This document shows positions 59,664 to 64,000 of a stretch of 64,000 nt of DNA, one piece after another. The stretch is from Devosia oryzisoli (GTDB taxonomy: Bacteria > Pseudomonadota > Alphaproteobacteria > Rhizobiales > Devosiaceae): the NCBI RefSeq assembly GCF_014837245.1, contig NZ_JACYFU010000001.1:310001-374000 (forward strand). Reading direction: 5' to 3'. Position 1 is the first letter of the stretch; every line of letters begins with the position of its first letter. A model generated the notes under the pieces. It did no database searches. It was not told the DNA's origin and saw nothing but the letters and a program-made list of their open reading frames with translations. Both the position numbers and the translations under genes were made by a program.

Positions 59664-60035
59664 ATGGAGCTTCTCATGCTGATGCGCCTCCTCGTGGGTT
59701 TGGCCGGGCTGATCGGTGCATGTGGCGTGGCCGCTGCGGCCGCGGCGTCCCATGCCGCTGAGAGCCGCAACCTTGCTGCCATCGCGGCGATCGCACTCGC
59801 CCACGGGCCGGCACTTCTGGCGATTGGGCTGGCTGGGCGCTCGCGGCCGCTGGCGCTGGCCGGGGCTTTGCTCGGATTGGGCACCGTGCTGTTCTGCGCC
59901 GATCTTGCCATGCGCGAGTTCGGGGGGCAGGCGCTTTTTCCGGGCGCTGCGCCGTTTGGCGGTGGCGCCATGATGCTCGGCTGGCTCGCCATCGCCGCGG
60001 CGGGCCTGCTCTCGCGGCCGGTCGGTTCAAAATAA
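59664..60035 (+). CDS. DUF423 family small membrane protein
   Basis: The 123-residue protein has four hydrophobic segments. LVGLAGLIGACGVAAAAAAS, the histidine-bearing AIALAHGPALLAIGL, LLGLGTVLFCADLAMREF and FGGGAMMLGWLAIAAAGLL match the DUF423 layout. Function is unknown. ATG 59676 is an alternative start. Confidence 0.82.
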   Translation: MELLMLMRLLVGLAGLIGACGVAAAAAASHAAESRNLAAIAAIALAHGPALLAIGLAGRSRPLALAGALLGLGTVLFCADLAMREFGGQALFPGAAPFGGGAMMLGWLAIAAAGLLSRPVGSK

Positions 60036-60114
60036 ATTAAACTATCCCTAACCGCTCGCGGAACTTTGTTCTGGAGCGTGCATTCTGGACTCCGAACATC
60101 TCTTGGAGGACCTC

Positions 60115-60390
60115 ATGCACAAGATTCTGATCATCGCCGCAACCGCCCTGTCCATGGCCGCCTGCACCACCACCCAGCAGGGTGCGACCGTGGGTGCCAT
60201 CGGTGGTGGCGTCATCGGTGCCGCCGCAACCGGCGGTAACGTTGTCGGCACGGCCGTTGGTGCTGGTATCGGCGCTGTTGCCGGCGCTGCAGCCGGCGAT
60301 GTTCTGGGCCGTGTCCAGGGCAGCGACGACCGTTGCGTCTACGAGCGCCCGAACGGCACTCGCTACGTGGACACCTGCCCGCGCGGCTAA
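60115..60390 (+). CDS. Glycine-zipper lipoprotein
   Basis: ATG 60115 (after GGAGG) gives 91 residues. The signal peptide MHKILIIAATALSMAAC ends in a lipobox, so Cys17 is lipidated. The middle is a glycine zipper: GATVGAIGGGVIGAAATGGN then VVGTAVGAGIGAVAGAAAGD. A short tail DRCVYERPNGTRYVDTCP has two cysteines. Such proteins are common in alphaproteobacterial outer membranes. A strong terminator follows. Confidence 0.88.
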   Translation: MHKILIIAATALSMAACTTTQQGATVGAIGGGVIGAAATGGNVVGTAVGAGIGAVAGAAAGDVLGRVQGSDDRCVYERPNGTRYVDTCPRG

Positions 60391-60438
60391 GGTCCCCAGC
60401 CGCAGCGCCCCCTGCGGCTCCGCGCCTTCGGGCGCAGG

Positions 60439-60471
60439 ACACCCGATCGGTTTTCCGATCGGGTGTTTTTT
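60439..60471 (+). terminator. Rho-independent terminator after the lipoprotein gene
   Basis: ACACCCGATCGG (60439-60450) and CCGATCGGGTGT (60455-60466) are perfect complements with a TTTT loop and a T-run of six. Confidence 0.94.
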
Positions 60472-60618
60472 CGTGCCGGTCCACGCGAGCCTGCCCATGG
60501 GGGCTTTCCCGGGCTGGTCAGGTGACATAGGAGCTGAGGGGCGGTCGTGATGGCAGAGCGCTGCTCGCCTTGAGGCGTCACGCGCGTGCGTCGCGCAGCC
60601 GGAACGGGGGAAGGACCT

Positions 60619-61107
60619 ATGCTGCAAAACGTCCTGAAACACTGGAGCCCGCGGGTGGAAGTCCTTGGAGGACTTCGACAAAGCGGCGCCATACCCTATG
60701 CCATCATCGATGGCCGCATAGCGTTTCTCCTGGTCAGTTCCCGCAAATCCGGACGCTGGATCTTTCCCAAGGGGGGCGTCCCGGCGGGTCTGACGCCCTG
60801 GGACAGCGCGGCCAAGGAGGCTCTGGAGGAGGCTGGCGTTGCCGGCCGCATCGAGACCACGCCCCTCGGCAGCTACCGAACCAGCAGCAGCGCGCCGGGC
60901 TCCCCGGTAATCGATGTCGATCTCTTTCCGCTGCTGGTCGAGCAGCAGTTCGAGCACTGGCAGGAAGAGAATTTGCGCCTGCGCCACTGGGTGACGCTTT
61001 CGGACGCACGGCGCCTTCTGGCCGACCGGTCGCTGGCGCGGCTGGCGGCGCAGCTTCACGCCCGCCACGTGGCGTCTCACGCCACGAAAAGGTCCAGCGC
61101 GAAATAA
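60619..61107 (+). CDS. Nudix hydrolase family protein
   Basis: The 162-residue protein has the Nudix fold. The box reads KGGVPAGLTPWDSAAKEALE then EAGV, where the REUxEExGU core is KEALEEAGV. The early glutamate of the consensus is replaced by leucine, as in a branch seen in other Rhizobiales. WIFPKGG and the C-terminal LRHWVTLSDARRLL are consistent. The substrate may be a diphosphoinositol or nucleoside diphosphate compound, but this is a guess. GGAAGGA precedes ATG 60619. The end overlaps the convergent transporter gene by 31 bp. Confidence 0.88.
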   Translation: MLQNVLKHWSPRVEVLGGLRQSGAIPYAIIDGRIAFLLVSSRKSGRWIFPKGGVPAGLTPWDSAAKEALEEAGVAGRIETTPLGSYRTSSSAPGSPVIDVDLFPLLVEQQFEHWQEENLRLRHWVTLSDARRLLADRSLARLAAQLHARHVASHATKRSSAK

Positions 61108-62576
61108 AGCAGCGCCGAGAGCGCCGCCGAAGCCGGTACGGTCACCACCCAGGCGGCCGCGATTCCGAAAACCTGCTGGCGCCGCACCAGGAGGCGCCGC
61201 TCTGTCTTGCGGGCTCGTGACAGCGCCTCTTCGGGCGTGGCATTGAGCTGGCCGGCGTCGACGAACCGCGCATTGACCGGCACCGAACTGAACTCCATAT
61301 CGCGCCGCGAGATGAATTCGCGCAGAAAGCCAACGCCAAACACCGCGCCCACGGCAATGTGCGTCGATGACACCGGCATGCCCAGGGCCGACGCGACCAG
61401 CACCGTCACGGCGGCCGAAAGCGCAGCGCAATAGGCGCGGATTTCGTTGAGCTTGGTGATCTGCTCGCCCACGGTGCGAATGAGGCGCGGGCCGAACAGC
61501 GCGAGCCCGAGCGAAATTCCCAGCGCACCGATCGCCATCACCCAGAAGGGCAGGGCGATGTCGGCCGCCTGGCTATGGCCGCTCCCCAGCGTGGTCACGA
61601 CCGCGGCGAAGGGACCGACCGCATTAGCGACATCGTTGGCGCCATGAGCGAACGAGAGCAGCGCCGCCGACACGATCAGCGGTAGCCGGAACAGCGCCGC
61701 GACGTGCTTCTTGCGGTTTTCCATGCGCAGCGACTGCCGCCGGACAATGGGCATGGCCACGATCCACCCCAGGGCACCAAAGCCCAGGCCCAGCGCCAGC
61801 GTCACCACCGGCCCTGGTTTCCAGATCCGGCTGAGGCCCTTGGTGGCGAGGTACATGGCGAAGATGCCCGTCATGACGGCGACGAAAATCGGCACCCAGA
61901 CGCGGGCCGCCGAGATTTTGTCGAGGCGCGTGGTGATTGTGCGGCGGATAACCGCCAGGAGGGCTGCCGCAAAGATGCCGCCCAGCACGGGCGAGAGCAC
62001 CCAGCTCAGCGAGATGGTCAGCAGCACCGACCAGTTGGCGATCCCGAAGCCCGCAGCCGCCACCCCCGCGCCGACCACACCACCGACCACGGCGTGCGTC
62101 GTCGAAACGGGGGCGCCGATATAGGTCGCCAGGTTCACCCACAAGGCCGAAGCCAACAAGGCCGCCATCATCACCATGACAAAGGTCGTTCCAGTCATGT
62201 CGGTGGTGGTAAGGAGGTCGCGCGCCACGGTATTGACGACGTCGCCGCCCGCCAGCAACGCGCCCGAGGCCTCGAAGATTGCGGCGATCACCAGCGCGCC
62301 AACCATGGTGAGCGCCCGCGATCCGACGGCCGGGCCCATGTTGTTGGCCACGTCGTTGGCGCCGACATTGAGGGCCATATAGGCAGAGATGACCGCGCCG
62401 ATGACGATGATGGTGGTCGAAGGGCCCTGGGCCACTGAGAGGCTAGCCCACACCGCGACGCCCAGCACGAAGACCAGGGCGAGGCCGGGCGCGGCCAGCT
62501 TGCGGGACAGGTCCGAACCAGCGGCGTTGAGGCCGGAGACGCGTTTGAGATCCTTGTCGAGCGCGGTTTTGCTCAT
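61077..62576 (-). CDS. PiT-family inorganic phosphate transporter
   Basis: The 499-residue protein is a PiT-type permease with about 11 membrane segments. Both family signature repeats are present: ALNVGANDVANNMGPAVGSR in the first half and FAHGANDVANAVGPFAAVVT in the second. GAPVSTTHAVVGGVVGAG and GMPVSSTHIAVGAVFGVG are the paired inverted-repeat motifs. PiT carriers take up metal-phosphate with H+ or Na+. A cytoplasmic loop is inserted before the last helix (TPEEALSRARKTERRLLVRR). No regulator of phosphate is next to it. Confidence 0.95.
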   Translation of the reverse strand: MSKTALDKDLKRVSGLNAAGSDLSRKLAAPGLALVFVLGVAVWASLSVAQGPSTTIIVIGAVISAYMALNVGANDVANNMGPAVGSRALTMVGALVIAAIFEASGALLAGGDVVNTVARDLLTTTDMTGTTFVMVMMAALLASALWVNLATYIGAPVSTTHAVVGGVVGAGVAAAGFGIANWSVLLTISLSWVLSPVLGGIFAAALLAVIRRTITTRLDKISAARVWVPIFVAVMTGIFAMYLATKGLSRIWKPGPVVTLALGLGFGALGWIVAMPIVRRQSLRMENRKKHVAALFRLPLIVSAALLSFAHGANDVANAVGPFAAVVTTLGSGHSQAADIALPFWVMAIGALGISLGLALFGPRLIRTVGEQITKLNEIRAYCAALSAAVTVLVASALGMPVSSTHIAVGAVFGVGFLREFISRRDMEFSSVPVNARFVDAGQLNATPEEALSRARKTERRLLVRRQQVFGIAAAWVVTVPASAALSALLYFALDLFVA

Positions 62577-62684
62577 GTCACCATGCTGTCGAATGGGCAG
62601 TCGCAGGCGGCTTTAGCATTTGCTGGCCATGCTGCCACCCCCAAACCTGTGCCGCGCGGCGATCCACGACGGCTTGGGCAAGGC

Positions 62685-62714
62685 TTGACACCCTCGCCGC
62701 AATGTTTCTATCTA
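62685..62714 (+). promoter_or_regulatory. Promoter of the ilvB leader
   Basis: A perfect TTGACA (62685-62690) is followed after 18 bp by TATCTA (62709-62714). Transcription would start near 62720, just before the leader peptide RBS. Confidence 0.75.
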
Positions 62715-62741
62715 GGTTCCGAATTGTCTTGGAGTGGTCCA

Positions 62742-62792
62742 GTGCGGGCACGAATTCTCGTAGTAGGCAGGCGCATCGGCACCGTGGGGTAA
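62742..62792 (+). CDS. ilv operon leader peptide (attenuator)
   Basis: A 16-codon frame from GTG 62742 to TAA 62790-62792 encodes MRARILVVGRRIGTVG. GGAG (62731-62734) lies 7 nt before the start. Ile-Leu-Val-Val stand in a row at codons 5-8, and Ile12 and Val15 add to the branched-chain content (6 of 16). Ribosome stalling there would depend on charged Ile, Leu and Val tRNAs, the products of the ilvB pathway. The peptide itself has no expected function. Confidence 0.85.
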   Translation: MRARILVVGRRIGTVG

Positions 62793-62794
62793 TA

Positions 62795-62846
62795 CCCCGC
62801 GCGATAGCTGGTGCGCCGAACACAGGTCCCAAACGGGGCCTTTTTT
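62795..62846 (+). terminator. Attenuator: terminator with competing antiterminator pairing
   Basis: GGTCCC (62825-62830) and GGGGCC (62835-62840) form a hairpin followed by TTTTTT, 83 bp before ilvB. CCCCG (62795-62799) can instead pair with CGGGG (62834-62838), which would open the terminator. CCCC also pairs with GGGG (62786-62789) overlapping the leader stop, giving the third, protecting structure. The set fits classical attenuation. Confidence 0.75.
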
Positions 62847-62928
62847 ATTGCCTTTTTTCCTGTTGCGGAAAATCGGCGGGTGACGACAAGTCCGCAATGC
62901 GGGCACGAGACTTAGGGAAGGGCTGACA

Positions 62929-64000
62929 ATGGCCGAGAAGATGACCGGCGCGGAAATGGTGATCCAGGCGCTCACCGACCAGGGGATCGAGCATATCTTC
63001 GGCTACCCCGGTGGCGCGGCACTGCCGATCTACGACGCAATGTTCCAGCAGGATTTCGTCAAGCACATCCTGGTGCGGCACGAGCAGGGCGCCACGCACA
63101 TGGCCGAAGGCTATGCCCGCTCCACCGGCAAGGCGGGCGTGGTGCTCGTGACGTCCGGTCCCGGCGCTACCAATGCCGTCACCGGCCTTACCGACGCGCT
63201 GCTCGATTCCATCCCGCTCGTCTGCATCACGGCGCAGGTCCCCACGACGCTGATCGGCACCGACGCCTTCCAGGAGTGCGACACCGTCGGCATCACCCGC
63301 AGCTGCACCAAGCACAATTACCTGGTCAAGGACATCGCCGAACTGCCGCGCATCATGCACGAGGCGTTCCGCATCGCCACCACCGGCCGGCCCGGCCCGG
63401 TGGTCGTGGACATTCCCAAGGACGTTCAGTTCGCGGTGGGCGACTACTACCGCCCCGACGATGCCAGCCTGCGTCACCAATCCTATCGCCCGCAGGTCGA
63501 TGGCGACGCCAAGGCCATCGAGGCGGCGGTCGATCTCATGCTCAAGGCCGAGCGGCCGATCTTCTATACCGGTGGCGGCGTCATCAATGCCGGCCCCGAG
63601 GCCTCGGAAAACCTGCGCGAGCTGGCCGAGCTCACCGGCTTTCCGGTCACCTCCACCCTCATGGGCCTTGGCGCCTTCCCCGCGTCCAATCCGCAGTGGA
63701 TGGGCATGCTGGGCATGCACGGCACCTACGAAGCCAACATGGCGATGCATGACTGTGACGTCATGATCAACATCGGCGCGCGGTTCGACGACCGCATCAC
63801 CGGCCGTGTCGATGCGTTCTCGCCCAACAGCACAAAAATCCACATCGACATCGATCCGTCCTCGATCAACAAGATCGTGCGCGTCGACCTGCCGATCGTC
63901 GGCGACTGCAACCGCGTGCTCGAGGAGATGATCCGCGTCTGGCGCAGCCGCACCAACCAGCCGCGCACCGAGGCGATCGCGCCGTGGTGGGCGGAAATCC
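62929..64000 (+). CDS. ilvB: Acetolactate synthase large subunit (runs off right edge)
   Basis: The enzyme condenses pyruvate into acetolactate or acetohydroxybutyrate, the first common step to Ile, Val and Leu. I translated 357 codons from ATG 62929. IFGYPGGAALPIYDAM, RHEQGATHMAEGYAR (with the TPP-activating Glu) and LVTSGPGATNAVTGL are hallmark blocks. GARFDDRITGRVDAF is the FAD-binding region. The TPP/Mg site (GDG) lies beyond the edge. AGGGAAGGG sits before the start. Leader peptide and terminator upstream indicate control by charged branched-chain tRNAs. The symbol ilvI would be equally fair. Confidence 0.96.
   Translation, partial: MAEKMTGAEMVIQALTDQGIEHIFGYPGGAALPIYDAMFQQDFVKHILVRHEQGATHMAEGYARSTGKAGVVLVTSGPGATNAVTGLTDALLDSIPLVCITAQVPTTLIGTDAFQECDTVGITRSCTKHNYLVKDIAELPRIMHEAFRIATTGRPGPVVVDIPKDVQFAVGDYYRPDDASLRHQSYRPQVDGDAKAIEAAVDLMLKAERPIFYTGGGVINAGPEASENLRELAELTGFPVTSTLMGLGAFPASNPQWMGMLGMHGTYEANMAMHDCDVMINIGARFDDRITGRVDAFSPNSTKIHIDIDPSSINKIVRVDLPIVGDCNRVLEEMIRVWRSRTNQPRTEAIAPWWAEI

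Noticed and set aside
62583..62792. 69-codon frame ending at the leader peptide stop
   Set aside because: The upstream part lies before the promoter; only the last 16 codons, from the GTG with an RBS, make sense.

Overview
The window is a 64 kb piece of a GC-rich alphaproteobacterial chromosome. It most likely comes from a member of Hyphomicrobiales (Rhizobiales), possibly Devosia-like; that genus-level guess is an inference. The grounds are: a division and cell-wall (dcw) cluster that continues into lpxC-bamD-recN-ligA, a circularly permuted two-piece tmRNA gene, an alpha-type SspB adaptor, a thyA...folA-hflK-hflC block, and a carboxynorspermidine-type polyamine pathway. Almost everything is core chromosome. 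I see no prophage, insertion sequence, CRISPR array, tRNA or rRNA gene.

Layout. 1-6 kb: the edge of a Tat-exported glucan biosynthesis gene (opgG/opgD family), a molybdopterin oxidoreductase with its fdhD maturase, and an ArsR-methyltransferase regulator overlapping metF behind a perfect 13-bp inverted repeat. 6-11 kb: an unknown anchored protein, a DjlA-like co-chaperone, RNase P RNA, and the nspC/carboxynorspermidine synthase pair. 10.8-13.8 kb (minus): a three-gene phosphorelay of a CHASE3 histidine kinase, a single-domain response regulator and a receiver-HisKA_2 kinase.

14-37 kb: rsmH-ftsL-ftsI-murE-murF-mraY-ftsW-murG-murC-ddl-ftsQ-ftsA-(DUF4126 gene)-ftsZ, then lpxC, bamD, recN, ligA and a DUF3828 gene. 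Three usual members are absent from their expected places: mraZ before rsmH, murD between mraY and ftsW, and murB between murC and ddl. A structured intergenic element sits between murE and murF, and a CtrA-like box precedes ftsZ.

37-48 kb: an aminopeptidase P, two tandem related microproteins, prmA, a monooxygenase-fold protein, a YbjQ protein, a UvrD/PcrA helicase, a 1220-residue AsmA protein, a ribbon-helix-helix protein and sspB. 48-62 kb: the permuted ssrA gene next to sspB (tagging and tag delivery side by side), a nuclease-like protein, DUF1003-thyA, DUF4424, GNAT, folA, hflK-hflC, serB, miaA, a MATE pump, DUF423, a glycine-zipper lipoprotein, a Nudix protein and a PiT phosphate transporter.

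The right edge holds the start of ilvB. It is preceded by a promoter, a 16-codon leader peptide containing Ile-Leu-Val-Val, and a terminator, which together form a readable transcription attenuator. No large unknown system is visible. The most interesting material is regulatory (ilv attenuator, metF operator, ssrA promoter and tag) and architectural (gaps and an inserted gene in the dcw cluster, the paired microproteins).
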